DNA from: Xenopus tropicalis | Taxonomy: Eukaryota; Chordata; Amphibia; Anura; Pipidae | Direction: 5' to 3' | DNA: 64,000 bases | Assembly: GCF_000004195.4 (NCBI RefSeq) | Contig: NC_030680.2 | Coordinates: 151,446,249-151,510,248, forward strand | Shown here: positions 1-11,477 of the stretch, one piece after another | Position numbering within the stretch: position 1 is the stretch's first letter | How the letters are laid out: every line of letters begins with the position of its first letter | Notes under the pieces: model-generated | Told to the model about the DNA's origin: nothing | What the model saw: only the letters and a program-made list of their open reading frames with translations | The model's database searches: none | Made by a program: the position numbers and the translations under genes

Positions 1-105
1 AGACTGAGTGTGGCCCCCCTGAGACTGAGCCTGGCCCCCCTGAGACTGAGTGTGACCCCCCTGAGACTGAGCCTGGCCCCCCTGAGACTGAGTGTGGCCC
101 CCCCC
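1..105. repeat. 21-bp minisatellite, cut by window start
   Basis: Five consecutive 21-bp units alternate between two forms that differ at the 'agtgtgg' and 'agcctgg' positions, each followed by a C run. The array is open at its left edge, so its full length is unknown. Confidence 0.9.
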
Positions 106-121
106 AGGTTTTAGGGACCCT

Positions 122-564
122 GAAAGGGTTTGTTCACCTTTGAGTTGGCATTTAGTATGATGTAGAGAGTAACACTTTGCAGTTGGTCTTCATTTCTAAT
201 TATTTGTGGTTTTTTAATTATTCCATTTTTTTATTCATCAACTCTCCAGTTTGGAGTTTCAACAGCTATCTGGTTGCTAGGGTCCAAATTACTTAGCAAC
301 CAGTCAGTGGTTTGAATGAGTGATATATGAATAGAAAAGTAAGCTGTAAAGTAACAATAACAATAAAACTGGAGCCTCACAGAGCAATAGGGTTTGGCTG
401 CCGGGGTCAGTGACCCCCATTTGAAAGCTGCAAAGAGTCGGAAAAAAGAGGCAAATAGATCAAAAACTATAAGAAACAAATAATGAAGACCAATTGAAAA
501 GTTGCTTAAACCTGCCCATTCTATAACATACAAAAAATCAAATCAAAGTGAACTGCCCCTTTAA
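122..564 (+). mobile_element. Non-autonomous inverted-repeat DNA element, family A copy 1
   Basis: The left end (aaagggtttgttcacctttg) and the right end (tcaaagtgaactgcccctt) are imperfect inverted repeats. The interior carries 'ctggagcctcacagagcaat' and 'tgccggggtcagtgaccccc', shared with copies at 8208-8581 and 31406-31815. No transposase frame is present, so this is a MITE-like element. A 100-residue minus-strand open frame inside it is incidental. I recognise the family as a common Xenopus dispersed repeat but do not assign a database name. Confidence 0.8.
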
Positions 565-998
565 ATGATGTTGCTGTGGGTCAGAATATCCCCAGGGTCC
601 CTTGTACCCGTATTGGGCTGGATCAGTACTGGGAGTATCGGTACCAGCAGCTCTGTATGGGCCCCTCAGTGCAGGATCCCTAGCGAGTAACATGGGGAGA
701 GCGGAATGGGAAATATCCCAGAATGCTTTGCATAATGCGAATAATAACAGCTGCTAATTAATATTAAATGCCACAACATTGTTCCCTCACCCAAACACTG
801 AGGGAAAGTTCCCCGTATGTTCCCCCGACTGAAACAGCTTGGCCCCCGAGTAACAGCAGCGCAGGATCTGCAGCAAATACAGACAGGCGCAATGGGGGGG
901 TCACGGCAGTGACGTCAGGGGCTCATTCTGCAGGGATTTAAAGGGGAAATTACCACTATATTCATAAGGGGCTTAATAGGTTATTGTCATTTAAACAT
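565..998. other. Unique spacer
   Basis: There is no convincing open frame and no tandem structure. The stretch holds a perfect CRE palindrome at 910-917 and a 'tcccagaatgctttgc' motif near 717. It ends at the 104-bp array. Confidence 0.6.
910..917. promoter_or_regulatory. CRE palindrome TGACGTCA
   Basis: This is an exact 8-bp CREB/ATF consensus palindrome. It has no recognised promoter beside it, so function is only possible. One such 8-mer is expected by chance roughly every 65 kb. Confidence 0.25.
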
Positions 999-3720
999 AC
1001 AGTACAGTATGGGGGTACAGCTTATTGTGTGCCCAGAACATTCCCTCTCTGTATATTTGTATTTATACATATGGGTAGGGGGTGCCATAGTGTTTCCCTT
1101 AGACAGTACAGTATGGGGGTACAGCTTATTGTGTGCCCAGAACATTCCTTCTCTGTATATTTGTATTTATACATATGGGTAGGGGGTGCCATAGTGTTTC
1201 CCTTAGACAGTACAGTATGGGGGTACAGCTTATTGTGTGCCCAGAACATTCCTTCTCTGTATATTTGTATTTATACATATGGGTAGGAGGTGCCATAGTG
1301 TTTCCCTTAGACAGTACAGTATGGGGGTACAGCTTATTGTGTGCCCAGAACATTCCTTCTCTGTATATTTGTATTTATACATATGGGTAGGAGGTGCCAT
1401 AGTGTTTCCCTTAGACAGTACAGTATGGGGGTACAGCTTATTGTGTGCCCAAAACATTCCTTCTCTGTATATTTGTATTTATACATATGGGTAGGGGGTG
1501 CCATATTGATCCCCATAGACAGTACAGTATGGGGGTACAGCTTATTGTGTGCCCAAAACATTCCTTCTCTGTATATTTGTATTTATACATATGGGTAGGG
1601 GCTGCCATAGTGTTTCCCATAGACAGTACAGTATGGGGGTACAGCTTATTGTGTGCCCAGAACATTCCTTCTCTGTATATTTGTATTTATACATATGGGT
1701 AGGAGGTGCCATAGTGTTTCCCTTAGACAGTACAGTATGGGGGTACAGCTTATTGTGTGCCCAGAACATTCCTTCTCTGTATATTTGTATTTATACATAT
1801 GGGTAGGGGGTGCCATAGTGTTTCCCTTAGACAGTACAGTATGGGGGTACAGCTTATTGTGTGCCCAGAACATTCCTTCTCTGTATATTTGTATTTATAC
1901 ATATGGGTAGGGGGTGCCATAGTGTTTCCCTTAGACAGTACAGTATGGGGGTACAGCTTATTGTGTGCCCAGAACATTCCCTCTCTGTATATTTGTATTT
2001 ATACATATGGGTAGGAGGTGCCATAGTGTTTCCCTTAGACAGTACAGTATGGGGGTACAGCTTATTGTGTGCCCAGAACATTCCTTCTCTGTATATTTGT
2101 ATTTATACATATGGGTAGGGGGGTGCCATAGTGTTTCCCTTAGACAGTACAGTATGGGGGTACAGCTTATTGTGTGCCCAGAACATTCCTTCTCTGTATA
2201 TTTGTATTTATACATATGGGTAGGGGGTGCCATAGTGTTTCCTTAGACAGTACAGTATGGGGGTACAGCTTATTGTGTGCCCAGAACATTCCTTCTCTGT
2301 ATATTTGTATTTATACATATGGGTAGGGGTGCCATAGTGTTTCCCTTAGACAGTACAGTATGGGGGTACAGCTTATTGTGTGCCCAGAACATTCCTTCTC
2401 TGTATATTTGTATTTATACATATGGGTAGGGGGTGCCATAGTGTTTCCCTTAGACAGTACAGTATGGGGGTACAGCTTATTGTGTGCCCAGAACATTCCT
2501 TCTCTGTATATTTGTATTTATACATATGGGTAGGGGGTGCCATAGTGTTTCCCTTAGACAGTACAGTATGGGGGGTACAGCTTATTGTGTGCCCAGAACA
2601 TTCCTTCTCTGTATATTTGTATTTATACATATGGGTAGGGGGTGCCATAGTGTTTCCCTTAGACAGTACAGTATGGGGGTGGGGCTTATTGTGTGCCCAG
2701 AACATTCCTTCTCTGTATATTTGTATTTATACATATGGGTAGGGGGTGCCATAGTGTTTCCCTTGGACAGTACAGTATGGGGGTACAGCTTATTGTGTGC
2801 CCAGAACATTCCTTCTCTGTATATTTGTATTTATACATATGGGTAGGGGGTGCCATAGTGTTTCCCTTAGACAGTACAGTATGGGGGTACAGCTTATTGT
2901 GTGCCCAGAACATTCCTTCTCTGTATATTTGTATTTATACATATGGGTAGGGGGTGCCATAGTGTTTCCCTTAGACAGTACAGTATGGGGTACAGCTTAT
3001 TGTGTGCCCAGAACATTCCTTCTCTGTATATTTGTATTTATACATATGGGTAGGGGGTGCCATAGTGTTTCCCTTAGACAGTACAGTATGGGGGTACAGC
3101 TTATTGTGTGCCCAGAACATTCCTTCTCTGTATATTTGTATTTATACATATGGGTAGGAGGTGCCATAGTGTTTCCCTTGGACAGTACAGTATGGGGGTA
3201 CAGCTTATTGTGTGCCCAGAACATTCCCTCTCTGTATATTTGTATTTATACATATGGGTAGGGGGTGCCATAGTGTTTCCCTTAGACAGTACAGTATGGG
3301 GGTACAGCTTATTGTGTGCCCAGAACATTCCCTCTCTGTATATTTGTATTTATACATATGGGTAGGGGGTGCCATAGTGTTTCCCTTAGACAGTACAGTA
3401 TGGGGGTACAGCTTATTGTGTGCCCAGAACATTCCTTCTCTGTATATTTGTATTTATACATATGGGTAGGGGGTGCCATAGCGTTTCCCTTAGACAGTAC
3501 AGTATGGGGGTACAGCTTATTGTGTGCCCAGAACATTCCTTCTCTGTATATTTGTATTTATACATATGGGTAGGGGGTGCCATAGTGTTTCCCTTAGACA
3601 GTACAGTATGGGGGTACAGCTTATTGTGTGCCCAGAACATTCCTTCTCTGTATATTTGTATTTATACATATGGGTAGGAGGTGCCATAGTGTTTCCAGTA
3701 CAGTACAGTATGGGGGTACG
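999..3720 (+). repeat. 104-bp minisatellite, array 1 (about 26 units)
   Basis: The unit contains 'gtacagcttattgtgtgccc' and 'ctgtatatttgtatttatac'. Spacing is a regular 104 bp with a few indel units near 2120, 2330 and 2990. The main variants are gggtaggggg/gggtaggagg and cattcctt/cattccct. Arrays of the same unit in the same orientation lie at 39171-40140 and 46688-48529. Because 104 is not a multiple of three, the many 75- and 85-residue open frames on both strands are repeat translations. Confidence 0.95.
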
Positions 3721-4504
3721 GCTATCTGGGTGGGAGGAGCCACAGTTGTCAAGCTGGAGGCCAATGGAGAGGACACAGCCCTTCAGTAAAGTTATATGGA
3801 TCTCAGTCGGCCCATAGACACCCAAATGTTTTATTATGACCATATTGATAATATTTGATCCTCAGAACTGGAATTCTTAACTATTAAAAGGCACCAGTTG
3901 CTGATGGCAATATAACAAGGGGTTACTGGTATGCCACTATAATGTGCTAGGGGGCGCTGTTATGCCAATATAATATGCTGAGTTCTATGATGACATGTTT
4001 GGCATGTATATGTCTATATAGAGGTACCTGTGTATACAGTGCTGCACTGATTACAGAGATCTCTAAAGCTGACACTAAGGACCTTAGGGGGGTATTAGCA
4101 TGGGGGGGTATTGGCATGGGGGTAGCAATGCTACTGAGTGAGGGTGCAATGCTTCTCTGTAGCAGCAGGTGGCGCTGTGTGACACACACTATGCTGCAGC
4201 CTGGAGTGACAGGGCATTGATTGGTTGTTAAAGTCAGGGCATCTGATCAATTTGCAGATAATTAGCTGTGTGGCACCGGGTCCGGACTCTGCTGGATCCC
4301 CAGCGCCAAACCTGCTGTCATTAACTGCTGTCATTACCTGCTGTCATTACCTGCTGTCATCTTCCCCCCCCCACAAATGTACACCGAATATACAGATACG
4401 GGAGTATTGGTGGGTTGTGGGTAATACACAGAGCTGTGGCAATTGGCCAGCCACCAGCGGGACCTTTTGTTTTATACTCACCCACTGTATCCTTATTGTA
4501 ACAA
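3721..4504. other. Unique spacer
   Basis: No gene is recognised. Short open frames of 70-105 residues lack coding features. The stretch contains a short 13-bp repeat (4311-4361) and a degenerate duplication around 3930-3980 (tatgcca-tataat-tgct). Confidence 0.5.
4311..4361. repeat. 13-bp short tandem repeat
   Basis: About four copies of 'cctgctgtcatta' with one variant. The block is a small direct repeat in otherwise unique sequence. Confidence 0.8.
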
Positions 4505-5377
4505 GCTGGGATTGGTTACACTGGGGAAGGGGCAGTTAAGGGGGGGTCACTATATATAAATATATAAGGGGGGGCAGAAAGTACAGAGAAGAGCGACTAA
4601 GCTGATACAGGGAATGGGCTCAGTTATGGGGAAAGGCTGGCCCAGTTGGGATTGGTTACACTGGGGAAGGGGCAGTTAAGGGGGGGTCACTATATATAAA
4701 TATATAAGGGGGGGCAGTAATGAAATAGAGAAAGTACAGGGAAGAGCGACTAAGCTGATAAAGGGAATGGGCTCAGTTATGGGGAAAGGCTGGCCCAGTT
4801 GGGATTGGTTACACTGGGGGGGGGGCAGTTAAGGGGGGGGGGTCACTATATATAAATATATAAGGGGGGGGCAGTAATGAAATAGAGAAAGTACAGGGAA
4901 GAGTGACTAAGCTGATAAAGGGAATGGGCTCAGTTATGGGGAAAGGCTGGCCCAGTTGGGATTGGTTACACTGGGGAAGGGGCAGTTAAGGGGGGGTCAC
5001 TATATATAAATATATAAGGGGGGGCAGTAATGAAATAGAGAAAGTACAGAGAAGAGCGACTAAGCTGATAAAGGGAATGGGCTCAGTTATGGGGAAAGGC
5101 TGGCCCAGTTGGGATTGGTTACACTGAGGAAGGGGCAGTTAAGGGGGGGGGGTCACTATATATAAATATATAAGGGGGGGCAGTAATGAAATAGAGAAAG
5201 TACAGAGAAGAGCGACTAAGCTGATAAAGGGAATGGGCTCAGTTATGGGGAAAGGCTGGCCCAGTTGGGATTGGTTACACTGGGGAAGGGGCAGTTAAGG
5301 GGGGGTCACTATATATAAATATATAAGGGGGGGCAGTAATGAAATAGAGAAAGTACAGAGAAGAGCGACTAAGCTGA
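4505..5377 (+). repeat. ~153-157-bp satellite-like array, forward (about 5.7 units)
   Basis: Units begin 'gggattggttacactgggga' and include 'tcactatatataaatatata' and 'agagcgactaagctga'. The first unit is shorter (about 140 bp) because it lacks the 'taatgaaatagag' segment. G-run lengths vary between units. The reverse complement of the same unit forms the array at 32163-32882. Confidence 0.92.
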
Positions 5378-5730
5378 GAGGGGGAGCTGGGAAGTTGTGG
5401 GGACCCCCCCCCCCAGTGAGAGGTTCAGGCCGATACATTAGATACAGGGAGGGGGTTGGATGGGTTTTAAGCAAGAGGGAAAATAAAGGGGGGGGGGGAT
5501 ACACTGCGCAGCAGGTTGGGTTAATGAGAGCAAATAGGGGAAGATTAGTGCAGGACACACACAGTATAGATATTTAGTGCATCTGGTCCCGGTGTTGCTG
5601 CTGATGCTGAGCTGACTCGGCTGTTAGTAAATGACCTTGCACAGGGCACAGGCAGGAGGCGCAGCACTAAATTATAGATGAGATCTGTGTGTGAGTATGG
5701 GCATGTGTACTGGGGTGTTATAGTGCAGCA
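5378..5730. other. Unique G/C-run spacer
   Basis: It contains a 13-C run near 5402 and a 12-G run near 5488. No exon or open frame is convincing. It separates the 155-bp array from the 82-bp array. Confidence 0.5.
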
Positions 5731-7862
5731 TCAGCCCCAGTGTTCCCAGTATCCCCCCCAAACAGCCCCCCCAGCCCAATAAATAGTGACTGTCTGTGGC
5801 ACCTTACAGCCCCCCTGGCATTCCCAGTACCCAGAGGCACAAACAGCCCCCCCAGCCCAATAAATAGTGACTGTCTGTGGCACCTTACAGCCCCCCTGGC
5901 ATTCCCAGTACCCAGAGGCACAAACAGCCCCCCCCCAGCCCAATAAATAGTGATTGTCTGTGGCACCTTACAGCCCCCCTGGCATTCCCAGTACCCAGAG
6001 GTACAAACAGCCCCCCCCAGCCCAATAAATAGTGACTGTCTGTGGCACCTTACAGCCCCCCCGGCATTCCCAGTACCCAGAGGCACAAACAGCCCCCCCC
6101 AGCCCAATAAATAGTGACTGTCTGTGGCACCTTACAGCCCCCCTGGCATTCCCAGTACCCAGAGGCACAAACAGCCCCCCCAGCCCAATAATAGTGACTG
6201 TCTGTGGCACCTTACAGCCCCCTGCCCTGGCATTCCCAGTACCCAGAGGCACAAACAGCCCCCCCAGCCCAATAAATAGTGACTGTCTGTGGCACCTTAC
6301 AGCCCCCCTGGCATTCCCAGTACCCAGAGGCACAAACAGCCCCCCCAGCCCAATAAATAGTGACTGTCTGTGGCACATTACAGCCCCCCTGGCATTCCCA
6401 GTACCTAGAGGCACAAACAGCCCCCCCAGCCCAATAAATAGTGACTGTGGCACCTTACAGCCCCCCTGGCATTCCCAGTACCCAGAGGCACAAACAGCCC
6501 CCCCAGCCCAATAAATAGTGACTGTCTGTGGCACCTTACAGCCCCCCTGGCATTCCCAGTACCCAGAGGCACAAACAGCCCCCCCCCAGCCCAATAAATA
6601 GTGACTGTCTGTGGCACCTTACAGCCCCCCTGGCATTCCCAGTACCCAGAGGAACAAACAGCCCCCCCCCAGCCCAATAAATAGTGACTGTCTGTGGCAC
6701 CTTACAGCCCCCCTGGCATTCCCAGTACCCAGAGGCACAAACAGCCCCCCCCAGCCCAATAAATAGTGACTGTCTGTGGCACATTACAGCCCCCCTGGCA
6801 TTCCCAGTACCTAGAGGCACAAACAGCCCCCCCCAGCCCAATAAATAGTGACTGTGGCACCTTATAGCCCCCCTGGCATTCCCAGTACCCAGAGGCACAA
6901 ACAGCCCCCCCAGCCCAATAAATAGTGACTGTCTGTGGCACCTTACAGCCCCCCTGGCATTCCCAGTACCCAGAGGCACAAACAGCCCCCCCCCAGCCCA
7001 ATAAATAGTGACTGTCTGTGGCACCTTACAGCCCCCCTGGCATTCCCAGTACCCAGAGGCACAAACAGCCCCCCCAGCCCAATAAATAGTGACTGTCTGT
7101 GGCACCTTACAGCCCCCTGGCATTCCCAGTACCCAGAGGCACAAACAGCCCCCCCAGCCCAATAAATAGTGACTGTCTGTGGCACCTTACAGCCCCCCTG
7201 GCATTCCCAGTACCCAGAGGCACAAACAGCCCCCCCAGCCCAATAAATAGTGACTGTGGCACCTTACAGCCCCCCTGGCATTCCCAGTACCCAGAGGCAC
7301 AAACAGCCCCCCCAGCCCAATAAATAGTGACTGTCTGTGGCACCTTACAGCCCCCCTGGCATTCCCAGTACCCAGAGGCACAAACAGACCCCCCCCCAGC
7401 CCAATAAATAGTGACTGTGGCACCTTACAGCCCCCCTGGCATTCCCAGTACCCAGAGGCACAAACAGCCCCCCCAGCCCAATAAATAGTGACTGTCTGTG
7501 GCACCTTACAGCCCCCCTGGCATTCCCAGTACCCAGAGGCACAAACAGCCCCCCCCAGCCCAATAAATAGTGACTGTCTGTGGCACCTTACAGCCCCCCT
7601 GGCATTCCCAGTACCCAGAGGCACAAACAGCCCCCCCAGCCCAATAAATAGTGACTGTCTGTGGCACCTTACAGCCCCCCAGCATTCCCAGTACCCAGAG
7701 GCACAAACAGCCCCCCCAGCCCAATAAATAGTGACTGTCTGTGGCACCTTACAGCCCCCCCAGCATTCCCAGTACCCAGAGGCACAAACAGCCCCCCCAG
7801 CCCAACAAATAGTGACTGTCTGTGGCACCTTACAGCCCCCCTGGCATTCCCAGTACCCAGAG
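5731..7862 (-). repeat. 82-bp minisatellite, array 1, C-rich on + strand (about 26 units)
   Basis: Each unit reads C-run, 'agcccaataaatagtgactg', 'tgtggcaccttacagccccc', 'cattcccagtacccagaggc'. Unit length varies around 80-84 bp, mainly by C-run length, and some units lack 'tctg'. Each full unit has AATAAA followed by a TGT-rich stretch on the + strand. The same unit occurs in reverse at 11478-14327 and as one diverged solo copy at 22906-22980. The 200-residue open frames are repeat translations. Confidence 0.95.
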
Positions 7863-8207
7863 ACCCTCACTGCTCCAAAGGAAAAGGGGTGCTTGCACTC
7901 CTACCCCCCTACACCATCACTTTGCACCCCAGCTCCCCTACTTACATAAGTGGTTTAACCCAGCTGGAAGCAACTCCCTGATAACAACACTACATGTCCC
8001 TAGAGGCTATACCAACTCACCATACAGGCGGGGGTGCCCCCTTCCCTTACTGCCAGGAGGGCTCGGCACCCCTATGAAAATAGTGTCCGGTAAAACGTCC
8101 CTATGGAGAAACTCCAACCTGTCACAAATGAAACACTCAGAGAGGCATATTTATTATAGTGTGTGTGTTGCCCATAGCAACCAATCCAATATTTACTTTT
8201 GTCTCCT
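7863..8207. other. Unique spacer
   Basis: Moderately GC-rich sequence with no recognised gene or tandem structure. The part near 8150-8207 ('gcccatagcaaccaatcc') looks like dispersed-repeat flank. Confidence 0.4.
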
Positions 8208-8581
8208 GTTTGGCTTTTTGTTCAGCAGCTCTACAGTTTGGAATTTAAGCAGCTGTCTGGTTGCTAGGGTCCAATTTAACCTAGTAACCAGGCAGTGATT
8301 TGAATGAAAGACAGGTATATGAATAGGGGAGGGGCTGAATAGAAAGATAAGGAATAAAAAGTAACAATAACAATAAAACTGGAGCCTCACAGAGCAATAG
8401 GGTTTGGCTGCCGGGGTCAGTGACCCCCATTTGGAAACTGCAAAGGGGCAGAAGAAGAAGGGAAATAATTCAAAAACTATACAAAATAAAAAATAGACCA
8501 ATTGAAAGACCAATTGAAAAATTGCTAAGAATTGGTCATTCTATAACATACCAAACGTTAACTTAAAGATGAACTGCCCCA
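8208..8581 (+). mobile_element. Family A inverted-repeat element, copy 2 (left end missing)
   Basis: Homology to the element at 122-564 runs from 'cagctctacagtttggaatt' through 'ctggagcctcacagagcaat' to the right terminus 'aaagatgaactgcccc', in the same orientation. The left terminal repeat is not recognisable. The 106- and 158-residue frames crossing it are incidental. Confidence 0.78.
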
Positions 8582-8663
8582 AATACATATGTTTAACTCT
8601 TTCATTTTGGTTTTGCAAAATGAAAAAATAAAAACCTATAAGGAAAAAAAAGACACCCCTGGA

Positions 8664-9036
8664 CACGTATGTAAATGGCGGTACAGAGGCAGCGTGTAGG
8701 ACATACGTGTAAGTACAGGCGTGTATGGCACTCAGTAACGTGTGTAAATGGCGGTACAGAGGCAGCGTGTAGGACATACGTGTAAGTACAGGCGTGTATG
8801 GCACACAGTAACGTGTGTAAATGGTGGTACAGAGGCAGCGTGTGGGACATACGTGTAAGTACAGGCGTGTATGGCACTCAGTAACGTGTGTAAATGGCGG
8901 TACAGAGGCAGCGTGTGGGACATACGTGTAAGTACAGGCGTGTATGGCACTCAGTAACGTGTGTAAATGGCGGTACAGAGGCAGCGTGTGGGACATACGT
9001 GTAAGTACAGGCGTGTATGGCACACAGGGACGTGTG
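8664..9036. repeat. 73-bp minisatellite (5 units)
   Basis: The motif 'gtaaatggcggtacagaggc' starts at 8671, 8744, 8817, 8890 and 8963, an exact 73-bp period. Units also carry 'ggacatacgtgtaagtacag'. Only a few substitutions separate units, so the expansion is recent. It lies immediately upstream of the promoter region at 9.1 kb. Confidence 0.93.
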
Positions 9037-9063
9037 TGTGTAAGTGTGTGACACATTGCGACT

Positions 9064-9486
9064 CCCCCCCCCCCCCCCCAGCTTTGTGTACAGACATCAT
9101 TTGCAGGGGGAGAGGCTGCTGCCCGGCACAGATGCTGCTGTTACCATGGAGATGCAGTAGCCAATGAGCTGTCGGGGCTGCGGATGGTGCTGGGATGCTG
9201 AGGAAAGATGGTGGGGAGGGACGCTGGCTCATTCATCCTTTCAGCCGGGGAGTCTGAGACTCAGTGAGCGACTAGAGGCTGCCGAGCCCTCCCTGCCCCC
9301 CAGCCGGGATCCCTCCTGCTGCCCCTACAGCCGGGTATCCGTGGGGCTGATCATGGTGAGACTGGCGCCCCCCTGCCCCGCTCTGGATAAGCCTGAATGA
9401 GCAGACATCACTGGGGCTGAGAGCTTCTCCTGCGCACAAACCCCCGCAACCCCCTCTGCAGCAGCCCAAGCACCGCCGGCACCACC
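9064..9486 (+). promoter_or_regulatory. Candidate promoter and 5' UTR of the exon at 9487
   Basis: A 16-base C run (9064-9079) is followed by a GC- and CpG-enriched stretch. It contains a CCAAT box in 'gtagccaatgagct' (CCAAT 9161-9165), an RFX X-box-like 'gttaccatggagat' near 9141, and an exon-like GC-rich leader running into the strong start codon at 9487. A second possible donor occurs at 'gatcatg|gtgaga' (9355/9356). The transcription start is not determined. The assignment rests on composition, the adjacent start codon and the splice donor; no TATA box is evident. Confidence 0.45.
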
Positions 9487-9509
9487 ATGGCCTGCAGGAG
9501 GTGCTACCT
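9487..9509 (+). CDS. iqsec1: Short first coding exon, IQSEC1-like (partial CDS)
   Basis: The start codon has a near-ideal context (ggcaccaccATGG). The frame reads MACRRCY and two bases (CT) of the next codon, then a consensus donor gtgagt at 9510. From memory, a human IQSEC1 (BRAG2) isoform starts MACRRRYF before the shared exon beginning VEGEAPSS, and isoforms of that gene join the shared exon in this same phase. IQSEC1 is an Arf-directed guanine nucleotide exchange factor with IQ, Sec7 and PH domains acting at membranes and postsynaptic sites. None of those domains is in this window. Identity rests on only 6 of 8 residues plus splice phase, so another gene is possible. Downstream candidate exons at 33316, 38690 and 45948 share the exit phase. 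The exon lies between the inverted 82-bp arrays. Confidence 0.5.
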
Positions 9510-9510
9510 G

Positions 9511-11477
9511 TGAGTATCTCATTCTGCCCCTCCTGGGGGGGGGGGGTGTCTGTGGCCCTGTGGGGCCCCATGGAGCAGCAGTCACTGCGCCACACAGATT
9601 CACCTCTGTCTGTAGGGAGATGTGTATAGTAAGGCAAGATGGGACTACAGCTCCCAGCATGCTCCAGCAGCCAGGGGTTATAAAGCGGAAAGGACACCTC
9701 TGCTCTTTGGTCTCATTAGCGCTTGTTAAATTGCTTTGCCATAATTAGTTCCATGGAAGGGGCATCACCGGCGGGGGGGTGGGGGTATTTATTAGTCTGG
9801 ATCAGGGGAGGATTACTTAGTATTTACCTACGCCATTGCCTGGGAAATATGGCCCAGGTGCATTCTGGGAACTTCAGCTTCAGGGGTTAATATTGGGAAC
9901 AGCATATTATGTTTTTGCCTATATCTTCCCCCTGATTGGCTGGCAGCCTGGGGCATTTCATTCAGTCCTGTGATGGGGGCGAGGGTATTTAATAAGGAGA
10001 TCCTCAGCCCCCACTCAGCCTGATGGGATTTTCATGCCCCCAAATCCTATTAGAGAGCAGAGTGTTTATTCCGGTGCGCAAGATGCAGCCATTTTGTGTT
10101 GCTGTTATGTGGGGTGGGGGGGCAAGGTTGTGTCCATCTGTGGGGAGAGGTAGTTGTTCACTAGGGGCCCATGTTTGCTAAGGTATGCTATGTATAATAG
10201 ACAGGATGAGTAATGACCCCCCCCCCCCATGGCTGTTGCTGAACTGGTGTGCGCTAGGGGATGCTGGGATTTGTAGTCCAACAAGGAGGCAGATTACTGA
10301 TACAGTATAAGTGGCTCCATAGTAGGTAGCATTAACCTTGTACTGACCTGCTAATAACGGAGCAATTACCCCGGGGGGGGGGGGGGGCATAACCAGGGAT
10401 CCTGAGGAAACCTGGGGGTCAGGGTGATCCCCAATGTGTCTCCAATGGCACTGCCCTAGACTGGGGTATCGACTGGCACTTAACCAATGAGACCAGAGTG
10501 TGGATATCAGTCTATGAGCTGATTGGCCTGATGGGCGCACACGGGGTTAATTACAGGATTTCTTGCTGAACTCGGTCGTTTCTGGATTGTTAGACATTGG
10601 GTTTGAGAATTGATTCGCTGGGGGCCCAGGGTCACATGACTGCTGATTCTTCCCTTGTTAGTGACCCAGGGGCTTCAGATTGGGGGTCCTGGGCAAGTGA
10701 ATAGAGACACATATTAAGGGCACGGGGTCAGTAAAGGCACCATAGGGGTTAAACTGTAGGTTTAAACTACAACTCCCAGCACTCCCTGCTGTAAGAGACC
10801 TCAGGTAAAGGGCAACTGTCTTTTCTTTGACTGTGGTCCAAAGAGGGTCTGATGTAACAATCTGAGATAGTCCTGCCCCCCTGGGGGTATATAGGGCAAG
10901 TTGGTCTTGGTAATGGAACCGTGAAGGGTTAAAGAGTGAGCGTTGCTGCAGGCTTCCCTACCCGTCCCTGTTTGCTGTTCAGATTTATTAAAGGGCAAGT
11001 CAGGGCATAAAGGGCAAGTCAGAGCTTGCAGAGAGAGGAGAGTTGTTTGCCCCTGGCCACTGGGGGGCACTGATTCCCTGGGGCAGGTATCACATCTGCA
11101 TTTTGGCAGCAGCTAGTCCCGGGGGGTTCGTGCAGAAATCAAGACCTTGGGGGACACTAGCACCCCCTTTATTGTTCCTGGTTATGACTAGCTCATTGGC
11201 TCCTTGATATCAGCATCCCCATTCACAAAGAGGCTGGGATCAGCCAATCAGAGCAGGGAGAATCTGTCAGTGACTCACAGCATCAGACAGACAGGTTAGG
11301 TTGAGACATACAAATGAATTATCTAATTGGGCAAAGCTAATCATTCTCAGGCCCCTAAACTCCCCTTCTCTTCATTCCCACAAAGTGACTTTTGGAGCAG
11401 CTTCTTGTGGGGGCCCCACTGCTGTCATTGCCCCCGTTGGGTGCAGAATTCCCAGACTGGCATTCTGTGGGTCTGGC
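9511..11477. other. Probable intron 1, unique part
   Basis: No further exon is convincing. The stretch holds homopolymer runs (G near 9540, C near 10220, G near 10375), a G-rich run near 9770, and three copies of an ACTACAACTCCCAGCATGC-like motif (9644, 10259 and 10766). The last 35 bases (11446-11478, 'cagactggcattctgtgggt') match in reverse the flank of the solo 82-bp unit near 22980-23005. Confidence 0.5.
9644..9662 (+). promoter_or_regulatory. ZNF143/THAP11-type motif
   Basis: ACTACAGCTCCCAGCATGC matches the known Staf/ZNF143 core in 18 of 19 positions as I recall the consensus. It lies about 135 bp downstream of exon 1. Related copies occur throughout the window, so it may be a dispersed repeat remnant and not a bound site. 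Confidence 0.35.
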